Below are positions 1-12,419 of a stretch of 64,000 nt of DNA, piece after piece. A model generated the notes under the pieces. It did not search any database. It worked only from the letters and a program-made list of their open reading frames with translations, and was not told the DNA's origin. The stretch is from positions 156,055 through 220,054 of the forward strand of contig SJOL01007456.1 of NCBI GenBank assembly GCA_004794785.1. Reading direction: 5' to 3'. The DNA is from Opisthorchis felineus. Lineage: Eukaryota; Platyhelminthes; Trematoda; Opisthorchiida; Opisthorchiidae. Both the position numbers and the translations under genes were made by a program. Each line of letters begins with the position of its first letter. The stretch's first letter is position 1.

Positions 1-363
1 CAGCTCAAACCAAGCCAAAGTGGTTCATTTCAACCATACTTTAGTAAGATAAGCGAAGTTCTTGACGTCGAATTGAAGTCGTGGGTACTACCAGAGAGGA
101 ACCTAAGACGTCCATTTTAGGACGGAGCACAGATTAGTTTGGCAGCGAAGGACTTGGACCTTCGAAGCCTTCTTAGATTAACCTGTACTTTTTTGTGTCC
201 GTTTTATACTTTTTGTGGTCGAGAAATACCGAAGCCATTGGACAAAACGATCGGCGGCCAAAGTGGCCAGAACTAGTGGGAAGCCCTCCCCCAGACGGTT
301 TCCGTGCTTCTATCCCGTTTTCTCATTTCTAATTATTCCCAATACCTCCCACCAGTAAAGTGT

Positions 364-364
364 A

Positions 365-392
<28 letters not shown>
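364..392. repeat. (AT)n microsatellite
   Basis: About 14 uninterrupted AT dinucleotides. A short chance open frame crosses it and is not a gene. Confidence 0.95.
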
Positions 393-395
<3 letters not shown>

Positions 396-1854
396 TAAGC
401 GAAAAAGAACACACCGATGTAAGTAGTATATGTTCTTCCTTTGCTAAAACTGATGGAGCAAAATCTTTTGACCTTTCATAATTAGGGGCAGTTTTGTCAC
501 TCGTCATGAGGTCCACTCGGTAACCAAATTAAAAAGCCGGAGGCATTGACGGAACAGTCCAGTCATTTCAAACCCCCCCCCCAAATTTGAAATCACATTC
601 TATAGAGGTAGCATAGAAGGTCGTTGGGATGTTCGCTGAGCTGGGCAATTTGATTGCAAACATTTCATAACCAATCAAAGTGACCTCATCGGTGCGTTGT
701 TACGGAGCCTAGTGGAGCGTTGCGATGGGTTGGTGGTTGTGCCATATTTTTCCAGGAAAGTTGAAGGTAGTCTAAACGCTTTTATTATTGAGTAAAGCAT
801 TTCCAAGGCCCAAGATCCAGGACACCAGAATAGACGGTTGCTAGGTAAGAGAAATCTGTCGATCATGAGGTCTTACAGTGGTACGTGAGTAGACTTTGTC
901 TTTTATTCGGAGTGAAAGTAAAAGTTCGGAGAGACTGTGGTGCTATATTCATGCATTTGAGAAATATGCAGTATGATTTTTCAGCTTTTTAATCCCTGTT
1001 AAGCATGTTTGGGTCCAAGATTTCCCGAATAGTTCAGTATTCTCTTCGTCCTCGGTGAAGTGAAGAAAATTTCCTAGAGGAAGACCTCAATCATTTTCTA
1101 TTTTATGAGATTCGCCAGTTTTTAATAAATCAGGTGTTTTGATTCTAGGAAGACCACGCACGATAGGTGAGCACCACCATGATAGTTCACTGTCCACTAT
1201 GAGTTTTATAGACAGCCCGGACTGGTGAGACGCTAAAAGATGAATTTGTGAAGTCCCAAGTGAGGCTTCACAGAGGGCCCACCACGTCAATCGTTTTTGG
1301 CCAGCCAATCATCGTAAGAATAAATGAAATCCTTCAGCACGTCATCGTAAATTGAATGACAATTTTATCTCGTGACAGATTTGCAAATATCACCCTGCTC
1401 CCTTAAGTCCCCAGGCTTTCTTTGTCGAAATGTTTGTGGTCAGGCCACTTGCTCGTGGATTCTAGCTTGTAAAAAGTGTTTCCTCTCTGGAGGATTCAAG
1501 TAATTACAATCTACTGCCACCTTGATCGTGTAATTCGTTGAGGATTAAACAGGTAGTACCCAAAAAATAGGTGTAATCAACCGATTCATTCGCCAACGAC
1601 GCACTCCGCACAGCTTCTTTCAGGACTCATTTACAAGTGTTGACCAAAGCGAAGACGGAGGTGGTGTGATAGTGTCGGATGAAATTTAATACCAGGACAA
1701 AACAAACGTGAGCATTATGTCACTGCGAATTCATTCTGAAGACAACATGTACTTACACGTACAATTTGTGTGACGACATGAAACCAATTTGCTTGGTGTA
1801 TGAACGAAGCTGATAAAAACTCGCAAGTATAGATCCATGAGAAAAAAGGTAGGC

Positions 1855-1877
1855 ATGATCATACAGTGTATGATCAT
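1855..1877. repeat. perfect 10-bp inverted repeat
   Basis: ATGATCATAC and its exact reverse complement are separated by AGT. The arms could form a hairpin or act as a dimeric binding site. No neighbouring gene gives it a role. Confidence 0.7.
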
Positions 1878-3174
1878 AGCATAGCTAGGTTCTGTCTGAA
1901 TCATAACCCACTATTAGTAAAACTGTCATTGACGTCGTTGTTGGTTGCCTCACTTTTACGCATAAGTCGTCAACTTCTCAATAACCGCAAATGGGGAGGG
2001 GATTTGGTTCTCAAAAAGAGACATTTTATTTACCAACTCAGACAGCATTGGTTATCCAACTGTTGGAAAGAGCAAAAATATATATATTTTTTAAAATAAC
2101 AGGCTTTCAAGAATTCTCATCTTCGACTTTATTGAGAATTCATTCAGGAAGACGGATGGTTTGGTGAGAACAAGTTTGTTTCCTTGAGTCGGGTGACGTG
2201 AGAATCACCCACATAGTCAACTTGTGATTGTCACGGCTGTTTGAATTGCGCTGTCACTCCATAAGACTCCATAAAACTTTATGCACCGCCAATGAACAGC
2301 GCCAGCGCTTGAGCCTGACATACCCTGGCCTACTGCGTGACGTCAAATGTCGATTCATCGAGTTTGAGAAGTTTGCTGAACATTGTGAATTAGTGGAAGT
2401 TTAGCGTGGTAGATTAACAGATCACCAATGCATTTTCAATGTCTTCCAAGTCCGGAAGCGCCGTTTTGGAGATGAGGCCGAATAGAATTTATTAATATCC
2501 AGTGTTGTGAGACGATCTGTAGCCAATTATGCACTTCTTGACGTGTGAAGTGCAACAAGGGCACTAAAAAGCAGGCAAAGATGAAGGATGACATTAAGAT
2601 AACATCAACGATACAGAATTAGTTCTATCAACACCACTCGGGTTTCTATCCAGTGGACACGAGGGTGATGGCAAATTACAGGCGGTGGTTCTTTCTTAAC
2701 TGGAGAACTTTGTAAACTCCGTTGCGGTGTCGAGTTGAATTATGCCGGCAATCAAACGTTTAACTAAAGAGAGAAGTGGCCGTCATACAACGCGTACCCA
2801 ATACTCACTCAGCCACTTCAGGCGTTGGTGACTCTCAGTACTACTTTGGCTAGGTGGGCCACGTATCCTCAACCAATGGGTGAGTGGCGCTTGGCTGTGG
2901 GCGGGACACTATCGACTTATGGCAACATTCTGTAAAGTAGACGCCTTATTTAGCAGACCTTGAAGTCGGGAAGAACTTAACATCTTTCGATCTGTAACAT
3001 TGTGGTCCACAAGTTTGTTTAAGAACCACACTGCCATCTCCACTTGGATTTCTTCGTGATACCGTGTTCATCCCAACCAAATCCCTCATATGAGTCTGCT
3101 GGAGAAACGACGGACATAATGTTTGTCCTCTGAAAGCGCAGTTGTTATTCGCCAACTACTCTCAGTTGTAAACT

Positions 3175-3245
3175 AATTTAGTCTCCACGGGAGACTCATC
3201 TGAATCCAACCGAATTCCTTGTTTGAGACGGTCTTCCTTAAATGG
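3175..3245 (-). repeat. H1 repeat fragment
   Basis: This piece resembles the part of H1 that reads, on the minus strand, as the ATCATAAACGAGAGATTCAG region followed by the GGTTCCAGGTGAGTCTC region. It is diverged and lacks the ribozyme part. Confidence 0.5.
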
Positions 3246-3405
3246 TAATGCTTCACAAAGCCAGAAGCTTTTCAAAATAAATTTTAGCCGTTTTTAACAT
3301 TCACCGTATTGAGTAGCTTTCGAGAATTTCAGGAAAGCAGTAGTGAATTTTCGGGTAATTCTCAACCGGTGTTTGTATGGGGGAATTGTAAACTTTATCG
3401 TTGGG

Positions 3406-3443
3406 ACAAACAAATAAACAAACAAACAAACAAACAAACAAAC
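3406..3443. repeat. (AAAC)n microsatellite
   Basis: About nine AAAC tetranucleotides with one substitution. It accounts for the low-complexity FVCL peptide repeat in a chance open frame on the minus strand. Confidence 0.95.
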
Positions 3444-4315
3444 TTGTGAAAACCACAATTACAGCACTTGTTACCGTGTGTTCACCAATTTCCGCGGTGA
3501 CCAGTCCTCTCCTGTACAAATTGCGCACTGAAAAGTATACATGTTCGTAAAGCAATGAATCAAACAAAAAACCTTTTCTGAGAAACGCAAAAGTTACTCA
3601 AACTTCCCGCCTAACAGACGCCATTGAGAGACAGTTATCAGTAAAACTAGAACATCACACTGATATGACGTACATGGTCGTCATTTTGTGTGCAGATTTC
3701 CGCTTTGGTCACATCATGAGTTTCGATTGGAAGGACGAGAAAAATCCACCATGTGTTTTTTTTACAGATGCAGTCGTGAGTTTGCGTGATTCGCCAAAAT
3801 TTGGTCCCAGATCGCGATGTTCACCAGTGGGCAAAGTTAGAAGACTAAATTTTCTAAATATATGCATTTCAAATTGACTCAACTTGGACGGTGCGGGGAT
3901 AAACTAAGGCTGCTAGCTAAAGGATCACTGAATGGTTTAGCATCCAACGTGGAATGGCTAGCCGGGAGGGTTGCAGGAAGTCTTTTTATGTAAGTGAGAG
4001 TGCCGCCATGGCAACTAGGAGAGGACATCAAAATCCTCCGACAGGAGATATCACTATGCGAAGACGGGTAGAGCTTGAGGCTTCGGTACCAGACTCCTCT
4101 ATTCGTAACGACTTAACAGCGCCGGAATATAATCAACCTTCCCAAGACAGCGTTTGAAAATTTGGCACACGACCAACTTTGAGCGTCAAAGTGCAAAGCT
4201 GTAGCTTGAACGGCTTCTCTTTCATGACTACGGTGCGTGAGAATTCGTCTCGTTAACAGATTTCTCAGACCATGACCAAAGGGCAGACTAGGCTTAACAC
4301 ACACTATCGATAAAT

Positions 4316-4440
4316 TTGCCGAAAACACTTCGCCAGCCTGCAAATGTTTTTGCCCTTCTTGGGGCTTACCAGGTAGGCGCAGTTCCCGAGTTTTTGTCAA
4401 CCTTATGTTCCACTTGAACCCGAATTCCACGGAATTCGAC
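4316..4440 (-). mobile_element. H1 repeat, decayed ribozyme half
   Basis: On the minus strand this reads through the H1 segment around the ribozyme: the GCGCCTAC stem I strand, then CTGGTAA where CTGATGA is expected, then the CCCCAAGAAGGGC stem II hairpin. GAAA and the cleavage site have drifted beyond recognition. A 195-codon open frame on the minus strand (4113-4700) runs through this repeat and its flanks. I treat it as a chance frame, because it includes repeat-derived residues and nothing family-like. Confidence 0.75.
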
Positions 4441-4699
4441 AGATACTCCATTTTGTACACTAATTTGTTTTTGACATCTGGATTCACTAAGTCACCTATC
4501 CAAACCAAACTTATTGTGCAAGTTGGAACGTAATTTGCACGCCAGTTTTTACAAAGTTTAGGACTGACCCGGGAGACTGTTTCCTGTTCTCTGTCTTTCT
4601 GCCAGTATTCTGTAAAAAATATCACCACCCGGACCAATTTGAGCACTCCATTTTGTCTGTTCTTGCAGCAGGAACATTTTCCTAAAAATGGTTTCAGCA

Positions 4700-6302
4700 A
4701 TATTGTAGGGTGCAGGGCTTAGGTATCATCCAGAAAAAGGCTATGCTTACTGTATAGCTGGTGTTGGGATAAGACGTGAATCCAAGACCTCAGGATTAAC
4801 TGGGCCAAGGATCAATGGCGAACGACCGTGAATGTATGGTTATTTGTTATCCTATTGGTTGCGATGGGTAGGATGAGTTTATTCAAGCTCCCACTTGTAT
4901 TTGGAAACTGGGTCGCCATATTCATTTACCATAAAACCAACGTTCACTAGAACGCTTATGTTATAATCACAGAGGGCGACTCCGTACACCGAACTCCAAC
5001 CTACTCACGGTAACAGAATGGTAAACCTGATCGCAAATTGTGTAGAACGCCACCGGATTGTTGCATTGGTAGAAAAAATTTCATTCGTACAGACGTTCTT
5101 CTGAGTATCAGCTGGGTGCATCAATTCAGTCCAATTCAGCCCGTTGCTGCTCAGCAGGAGGAACGATCCAATCACCAGTCGTTCGCGTGACCTTCAGCTT
5201 ACGCCAACATGAGCTGCATAAAGAAAAGCTCATTGCTTCGACTTTTCTGAGTGCACGGTTACATTGTACACCATGCTAAACAACTTTACAAGATTGATCT
5301 GTTAATTTGTATCGATCGGACTAAACACATTGGCACACTTTAATCCATTGTAAGCGTTCAATAGTTAACTGTTGCCGGGTCATCATATCCCAAGAGTCTA
5401 CATCACATCAACAAACAACTGGATGGTTTGATGCTATCATCATACAAACGATTTTCATTCATTGTACTCATGCAAGTGATCACAGAAAAAAGTAGTAAAC
5501 CAGGAGAACCTAGAATAGTCTTTATACTCCAGGTTTGAGTCTTGTCGTGGTGGGGGAGATATTAGACCAAACCGAATATGAACTTAATCATATGGGCAGA
5601 TGTTCTGCCTAACTGAAGGACATTTCCAGCCTGAGCTACTTGGATTAACTATGCCTGTTAGGCGGGACTTTAAAAAATTAATGGGGTTAGTCTGCGTTGG
5701 GGATAATGAGAATTAGTTTCTGGTTCATTATCGATCGACCGATAAAAAGTAGGCAATTTGGAGCTCTATCTGTGGGTTGACCTTTTAGCAGTTAGGGACA
5801 CAATTATCTAGAAGAATTTTTTTGAGATTACAGTTTGATAATTTCAAGGAATAACATAATGACACGTCACATTAGTTTCGACGATTGACACCGTACTCCT
5901 CATTACATCTTGTAATTAAACTTCATATTGCCATGCCACCAAAGAGAGACTAGCCTATGAGAAGAGACTATTTTTAGCTGATACCTTGGGTACTCAGAAG
6001 AGATTAGTTCATAGCACGAAAAACAGACTAATGTTGAAGACGTATTCTCTAAACAGACAGAAATTCGATTCGTCCTGCCAGCCTCATATGTGCGGACGGA
6101 ATCCGGAGTTCTCTTGTTGCAATTTTAGCCGACTTAACTTGAGCGACCAAAAATCGAGCGCATCATTTTTTGCAACTGTTTGGGTTGCTTGTTCTACAGG
6201 CATACATCAGCTAGCTAGATTTCGTCACGCTGTTGACTCGAAGGGAGCGACTTCCAAAGTTATGGTTCATACGAGTCTTTTGTGCAAAACATATCACACG
6301 GA
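4700..6302. other. unassigned non-coding DNA
   Basis: Nothing recognised. Only short open frames with no family resemblance. Confidence 0.45.
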
Positions 6303-6655
6303 CGAACTTCACTACTCACAAGGTTGCTGAAAACTGTTCGACAGCTCACAATTGGTTTCACCTTTCTTGGGGCTCATCAGGTAGGCACAGCCCCCGAGTT
6401 TTCGTTAAACTTGTGTTCAAATGAAGAAGAAAATAATCGACGAGGGTTTCAGATGAGTTCCAGGTGAGTTTTCAGTGAAAGCCAAAATGCTATGTAGCTG
6501 AGTGTATTTAGCTCATTTCATGCAAAATCAGGCATAACACTAGGTTGACGAAAACACGGAGGCTGCTTCAACCTGATGAGCCCCTTGAAGGGTGATATCG
6601 GTAGTGGGCTGTCAAAGAGTTATCAGTAACCTTTTGAATAGTGTATTACGTCTAT
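6303..6655. mobile_element. H1 inverted dimer
   Basis: A minus-oriented H1 half (about 6303-6425) is followed by a plus-oriented half (about 6540-6655), with roughly 115 diverged bases between. Each half begins or ends at the conserved ACTACTCATAAGGTTGCTG terminus. The minus half has a largely intact hammerhead core. In the plus half CTGATGA survives but GAAA has become GATA. Head-to-head placement is typical of this family here. Confidence 0.85.
6344..6386 (-). ncRNA. hammerhead ribozyme core (H1), nearly intact
   Basis: Read on the minus strand: stem I strand GCCTAC (6386-6381), CTGATGA (6380-6374), stem II GCCC with loop and AGGT, GAAA (6359-6356), CCAA as the short stem III, then UU before the returning stem I strand GTGAGC (6349-6344). 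Stem I keeps five of six pairs. Stem II pairs through G-U and two C-G pairs. The cleavage triplet would be AUU, allowed but weak. Activity is inferred from fold only. Confidence 0.7.
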
Positions 6656-7629
6656 GGGTTTTTATTGATGTTTAAACCTCGTTCGCATCAGATTTCGACC
6701 AAAGTTTTCACGTACCATTTTGGCCTGACAAAATTTTCGCTGCCTAAAGCATAGCCTCACCAACAGAAACGTCCGTCTGATCGTCTTCTTGACATTTCCC
6801 GATCAAAATGCGTTGATATTTCATGGGCAGCTTATCTAATATGGGTCAAACACTCAGAACAGACTACCCCTGGATGGTTATTTCATGCAACATATCATAC
6901 CAGGAATAAATCAACCTACAGCTGCTCCAAATCACTACTTCAAGAAGTTCAATCTTGAAAATATATTTGTAAGAGTGCTGAAAACTCCATGAGGGTCAAC
7001 TAGCAGTTTTAGGCCTTGTTAGACGTCAAGGTCCCACGAAGCTTACTTTCAAAGTGAACAGAATGTTTTCACTATTTGGAGCCTTACACTCCAATGTTCC
7101 AAACGAATAAACATCCACCGACGAGGGGAGAGTCGGAAACTTCTCCCACTAACTAGATTTTTTTTGACGTTTATCACCCTCGTTTTGTGTGAAAAATAAT
7201 GGTGCCAGTTACACCATTCGGAGCAGTAACGGTCTTGTACACGATAAGATTATGGTCAGTGTCAGACAGTTATCGATTTAACTGGGGCACGTTCTTCGAG
7301 CTTTAACGAGTATGCCGGCAAATGAAGGTCCCGTTAATTGTGAAGTGCATTTTTTTCAATTTGTACTCTTCTGAACATAGTTAACCTAGATTCAAGCATG
7401 GTTTGTTAAATCTGACATTGTTTCAAAATCGATTCGCCAGGTTAGGTTTGGCGAAAATGATTAGCGCTACTATTTAGTCTCAACCACAGTGTTTTTCGTC
7501 ATGAGGACAGGCCGGTGTAATCAGATAGTGTGTGATTTCTTACAAAATATGCTCATGCTTGAACACGAAGAACCAAGACGTCTTTCCATGTTACATGGTC
7601 ACCCATGCTCACCCACTGTTTACCTTGTT
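6656..7629. other. unassigned non-coding DNA
   Basis: Nothing recognised. The last 70 bases may be a very decayed continuation of the reverse-transcriptase relic that starts at 7630. Confidence 0.4.
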
Positions 7630-8895
7630 TCAAAGAGTTCGCACTTCTAAAATATGTGATCCAAGAATAGCACTATTATCGGCGTACTCAATGTCCGTGG
7701 GAAAACGCCCCGGGAGTATTTCAATTTCCGAGGTGTTAAAGGCAGGCAGAGAAGATTCAAGCAGCATATTGACGACGAACTTGATGAGAAAGAGAGAAAA
7801 AAGACATTCTAGGCTGACACCACTGGATGCGATGAACTCAGGAGAGAATTTGCTGTAGATATATACTTGTCCACGAGAGGAGGCATATAAAGTCTTTATA
7901 GGAAACAAGAAGTTAGAAGGAACAATCTTCATTACCAGACACTGCCACAGTTTTTGTTGATCATTGGAGTCGAAAACGAATTTAAGACCAAGAACTAACC
8001 CCACTGTACATCGTCACACGGAGTGCCGCATTTCCAACACTTACCTTAAGTTGAGAGTATGATTGCTGCAACTCCGACCAGAGCGAAACGCTGTTTGCTT
8101 CTCGCAAATCTGATGCTCTCGATGACAGATCAACCTGCGCTGAATAATGCCGGAAAGTAGCTTGGAAGCCAAAGCCACTATTCCGATACCTTAGTGGTTT
8201 TTGCCAGATGGTTTCACACAATTTTTGATCCATTTTGTTGGAATTTCATTCGCACTTCAGACATTTTTTCTTAGGATCGTTAGGTTAGCCACGACGGACT
8301 CACCATCTTTTCTGAAGAGCACAGAGTGCGAAATTTCTGGTCCAGATGATTTATCGCACCAAAGCAATGATATTGCACGCTGAACTTCCATCGTCAGTGG
8401 TGGACTGATGTTGACCCCCCACACAGGTTCAGTCAGTCCTTCCAGATGGTGATTTGATGAAGCCCAGCTGAACTGTTCTTCAAAGTATTTGGCCAGTTGT
8501 TTAAGACAACGTCTTTGCGAATGGACTGAGGTCACGTCCGTTTTGGAGATATCTTCACTAACACACTCTCCTCGGACCGGCTGATTGGATTATCTGGAAC
8601 AGGGTGCATTGTTCTCCGTTAAAAAACTTCCCCCAACATTCGGGCTTTTGAGGTCCATCAACGCTTTCTGCCTTTCTGTGATCTGTAGGCACCATTGACT
8701 CCACTTGTTGCTGGCATAGATTTCCTGCTTTCAATCACAGCTGCAAATCATGATAAAGTCCAGTGTTCATTTGGGTTTGCGGGCGTCCTCAGGCAGACGG
8801 CTTCAACGCGTGGATTCTTTCAGCTTTCTACAATCGTCATCCAAATCACCACTGTGCCCATGAATTTCTCGGAGCTTTTCAGCCATTTCAACTCT
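7630..8895 (-). pseudogene. non-LTR retrotransposon reverse transcriptase, broken
   Basis: Minus-strand translation from about 8535 to 7630 follows one frame with a few stops and reads as a LINE reverse transcriptase: HSQRRCLKQLAKYFEEQFSW upstream of the fingers, IPTKWIKN, then SKLLSGIIQRRL, the AFRSGRSC stretch, LKFVFDSNDQ (motif A), LWQCL, SPEFIASSGV, and IEYADN at motif C. Motif C should end in two aspartates; the second is Asn, so the enzyme would be dead even without stops. A VPIFKKG-like stretch is deleted near 8210-8230. Upstream, 8680-8895 continues in another frame with HWTL and IESRKSMPA, the usual region before the RT domain, so there is also a frameshift. The reference motifs come from remembered fluke RTE/CR1-like LINEs; the clade is not settled. 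Confidence 0.88.
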
Positions 8896-10220
8896 ATGCT
8901 TTTAAGATGATTTTAGAAACGCCTTGCAAGTGGTGAACTGAACGGCCTTGAAGCAACCGACGTTTCCCCCGAGGAAAGCCGAATTGGTAAAAACAATGGA
9001 ATAATGCTGTGATGGCAGTCCAAAATCCTGTATCGAAGCTCCTCACTGGTATCTGATTGCTACATGGTTCAACTGAGACCACGGCTGGTTTGCAGTTGGT
9101 GGCACCCAAGTCAGAGAACTCATTTGTTGTAAAAATTCGCAGGAAATCGTTTATTGACCTCCAGCGAATAAAGTACACTGGAAGGAAAATTTCTTCACCG
9201 AATGGTCAGAAAACGTTTTACGTCTACTCGATGAAAAGGCGGTGCTGGTCTTGAAGGTTTGCTCTGTTTGCAATCCCTGTTTGTTTCACACCATGGTGAT
9301 GTGTACCAGTGCGTTTTTCTCGTCTTGAAGTTTCACTTCTTTAAAAACACTTTGAATGAGAGGTAAAGCTTCCCTGCCTTCAATAAGCTGTTTGCATGAA
9401 AATTTATTGTTTCAACAGACAGATATTTGTGGTTTCTTTCATCAAATTAGAGTCCTTGAAAGATGATGAATTCATGCTAAGTCTACAACTCATCATGTAA
9501 GGGGAATGTTGTTTCTTGTTCCATGCTAGTCAACTCATCCCATGGTTGATCTTCAAGAAGAAAAGACGATAAAAAACGTTTGATTCTGAGGTTATCTAGC
9601 TTAGTGGAAAATTCTCAAAAGCAGGCCTTTAAAGACTGAACAGAAATCCTGTTTTTATGTCGAAGATTTTCATTGTCCCACGGATAAATATGAAAGCTGT
9701 CCCCTTTCATGGATCATCTAATTAGGATGACCTAAATACAGTTAAAAGTGTGCACGAGAATCACGACCTGCGTGAAAAATCAATGACTTCAGACTTGTTC
9801 GTTTCCCTAATCTGGTCATAAGTAAATTATTGATTTTTGTTATGGCAAACAATCCGTCAGGGAGGAACATTCAGAACCAACTCTATTGAAAAGATTACCA
9901 ACTTTCATAATTTCAGACGACTTAAGAAGCACGTCCAGCTTTTATAATGTTGAGACTTAATGTCTGCCCTCATGACACCGACAAAAGTTACTAGTTGATA
10001 GGAAAAACGGGATAGGGACGAGAGAGTTCTGGACCACGAAAACCGGTGATAGCACCTGAACCTGATCAACATAATTGACAGTATGGCATCGGCGTTCAAC
10101 ACAAATGATTTGCTGCCATACAACCATGATTTATATGAAAGCCTTAGTGTAAAAAAAGACTTGGAAAACGTGGACGGGGAAGTGACATTTTGCTAGCTTA
10201 CCACAATTATTACAAGCTGC
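8896..10220. other. unassigned DNA between two LINE relics
   Basis: I could not extend either reverse-transcriptase relic into this stretch with confidence. A 94-codon frame on the minus strand (8894-9178) lies where the 5' part of the 7.6-8.9 kb element would be, but shows no motif I recognise. Confidence 0.4.
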
Positions 10221-11060
10221 CTACAACTCCAGACACTCATTCAGGCAATCTTGATAGAAGATGACAACAAAATGCCACTGACATCGATTAGCAGCCATAT
10301 CTTGCAGCGTCTCTAACCAGGCACAGTGCGGAGCACACGATCCCCATCCTGGAAGGTCAGTTGCAGCGGCACCACCCAGACTTTTCGTAATCACTTTTAT
10401 ACCCTCTGTCAGGTCAAGGGTTGGCTGACTCTTTGAGTCCATCCCTGAATTGGGCACGGGAAACAGTACTCTGTTCGGCAAACAATGGTTCGCCATTCAC
10501 AATGCGTGGCCTAACCAGCGCAGTTTCTAGCGCTAAACATATTCTTCGATGGAAGTCCCCGTTGCACAACAGAACATTCGCTTCCTAATTGCCTCGTTAC
10601 GGATTCGACGACACCAAACCACACTAGCTATGATCCTGAGACAGCGATTGTCGAACACCTGAAGACATGTCAATTTCGCTGCTCGAACAGGTCAAGTCTT
10701 ACAGCCATACAACAAAACATCTCGCATGGTAGCCTGATACACACGTCCCTTGAGATTCAAGGATATACCGCTTTGACGCTATAGGAGTCTCCAATTAGCG
10801 AACTCAACCCGAACCTAGCAGATTCATGCATTGACCTCATCTATCAGACTACAATTGGAGCTAATACAACATACAAGATTCGTAAAGTATCCCACAACTT
10901 TGAGTGTCTCTCCCTGGATTGTAAGTGGTCCGTTCAGTGACTGCATGTCTACGAGCATGGCCTTACACCTAACAACTGATGGACAGCGCTGGTTCCAGGA
11001 CTTGACCTTGGTGCACCATGCAAAACACTATATGCAGCCCATCCAACATCTTGCCCCGAC
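10221..11060 (-). pseudogene. non-LTR retrotransposon RT C-terminal region, broken
   Basis: Minus-strand translation gives the thumb and C-terminal tail of a LINE polymerase: CFAWCTKVKSWNQ, GETLKVVGYFTNL, CCISSNCSLIDEVNA, GISLNLKGRVYQATM, DVLLYGCKT, LQVFDNRCLRIIASV, RIRNEAIRKRM, KLRWLGHA, then LPGWGSCAPHCAWLETLQDM and a stop at 10221. At least seven in-frame stops are present (for example before IC and VRVE, after NWRLL, in KT*PVR, and around EYV*R*K). It holds the part of the protein missing from the 7.6-8.9 kb relic but lies on its 5' side. The two are therefore separate insertions or a rearranged copy, not one simple element. Confidence 0.88.
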
Positions 11061-11888
11061 ATAGGATAGACTTTTACTAACGGCGTCCGTAAAATGTTCT
11101 GTCTTGTCCACTTGCGTTTATGCGGCATCCTCTGCAAGAGCACGCGTACTACATACATTCTGGATGGTAATGGAATCGGTGAAAATAACAGCGAAGAATA
11201 CATAATGATAGACACACAGAGTGATATGGTGCTGCTCAATAGATGCGCTGTCTGGCGTTACGAAGACCAGCTGCGATTCTCATCGAAGATGAGGTTGGGC
11301 GCACTTAATACTGCTCCCAGATTTTTTCGCGAACAGGGACATTTGAGGTAAAAGTAAGTGGGCAAGACAAAGGCTTGAGTTGGTGCAATCAAGAGGCGGC
11401 AATGTGTCTTAAATGATCACTTTTCCTTTAACCGAACATCATACTTATACGCAGTGTATAAGCTGAGAAGTCGTAAGCACAATGCATCCTCAAGAGCTCA
11501 AAAATCATTTCGATATTGACTTACTTTCATGCACATGGAAGCAATATCTTACAAAGGTTCGAACTTAGTAAGCATTTTGGGGCGATTTCCTTTTTTAAAA
11601 ACCTAGCTTATTTGGCTTTTCTCACTCTTCGTTTTTTGAATCAGACCACAACGCAATGCAAATCCTGAAAAGGGCCAATCAAAGATAGGGAAGAAACTTC
11701 CCAAAATAGAAGCCTACGGGACAACCACTAGACTCGAAGGAACGCAGACCACAACGCAAAAAAACCACAAACGGACCAATAGATTCTCGAAAAACGCTGT
11801 CCCCCAAATAGCCAATCACCTTAGAAGGTAACAGATAGTCTTCAAATACTATATGCACGCACATAGACAAAGTGGAAGTACCCACTCG
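11061..11888. other. unassigned non-coding DNA
   Basis: It adjoins the RT relic on the side where the polymerase core should be, but no YADD or neighbouring motif is readable. Otherwise nothing recognised. Confidence 0.4.
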
Positions 11889-12045
11889 ACTGTCAGTGAT
11901 GTCTCCTCGTATGGTGACGAGAAGTTTGCAGGTCAGTTGCCAAACTCGGCGAACAGATCAACAGCCACCGGATCAACAACCAATAAACTCACCCGAGCTA
12001 CCAATATTTCAGCATATTACCAACTTCTGGTATTGATCATTCTAA
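11889..12045 (+). repeat. R3 repeat copy
   Basis: It starts with a GTGATGTCTCCTCG hairpin region, runs through a GAACAGATCAACAGCCACC segment and ends near a CCAACTTCTG segment. The same order is found at 13983-14112 and in part at 12491-12650 and 53035-53090, so this is an interspersed repeat. Nature unknown. Confidence 0.7.
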
Positions 12046-12419
12046 CAGTCTTCAACTGATGCCACACACCATGTGAGCTAAGCAAAACATGATCCGGAGC
12101 ATTCGGTGCCCCTTACGAGTTAGATTAAGATGAGCCGAACAGAGCAAGTGATTTAAGAAGCAATAGACCATTATGCTGAAATTAAGTCGCCCTTGTCTTC
12201 CTCTACCGACTCTGTTTTCGGAATAATGTTTGCAACGCGCTTCTCATTCAGGCGAGCGAAATCTTCCATGCATATCTCACAGGCGAAATCTGGTCAGGAG
12301 CTGTTCATCTAATTGTCATGACTTGACACAAAAATAGGTGGTGGAAATCAGGAGAGGTTATTCTGAACCTTCAGCTCAACAAGGTCTGATGATCTGAACG
12401 TAATTGAAAAAAGCTCTGA

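Larger units (their letters stand above)
1..3174. other. unassigned non-coding DNA
   Basis: I see no gene or recognised repeat here beyond an AT dinucleotide run, a poly-C run near 572-582 and a short perfect palindrome near 1855-1877, listed separately. Open frames are all under about 80 codons and show no family I know. Confidence 0.5.

Noticed and set aside
3406..3443. CRISPR-like or structured repeat
   Set aside because: It is a plain tetranucleotide microsatellite.
4113..4700. 195-codon open frame on the minus strand, the longest in the window
   Set aside because: It runs through a decayed H1 repeat and its flanks; the peptide includes repeat-derived residues and matches no protein family I know.
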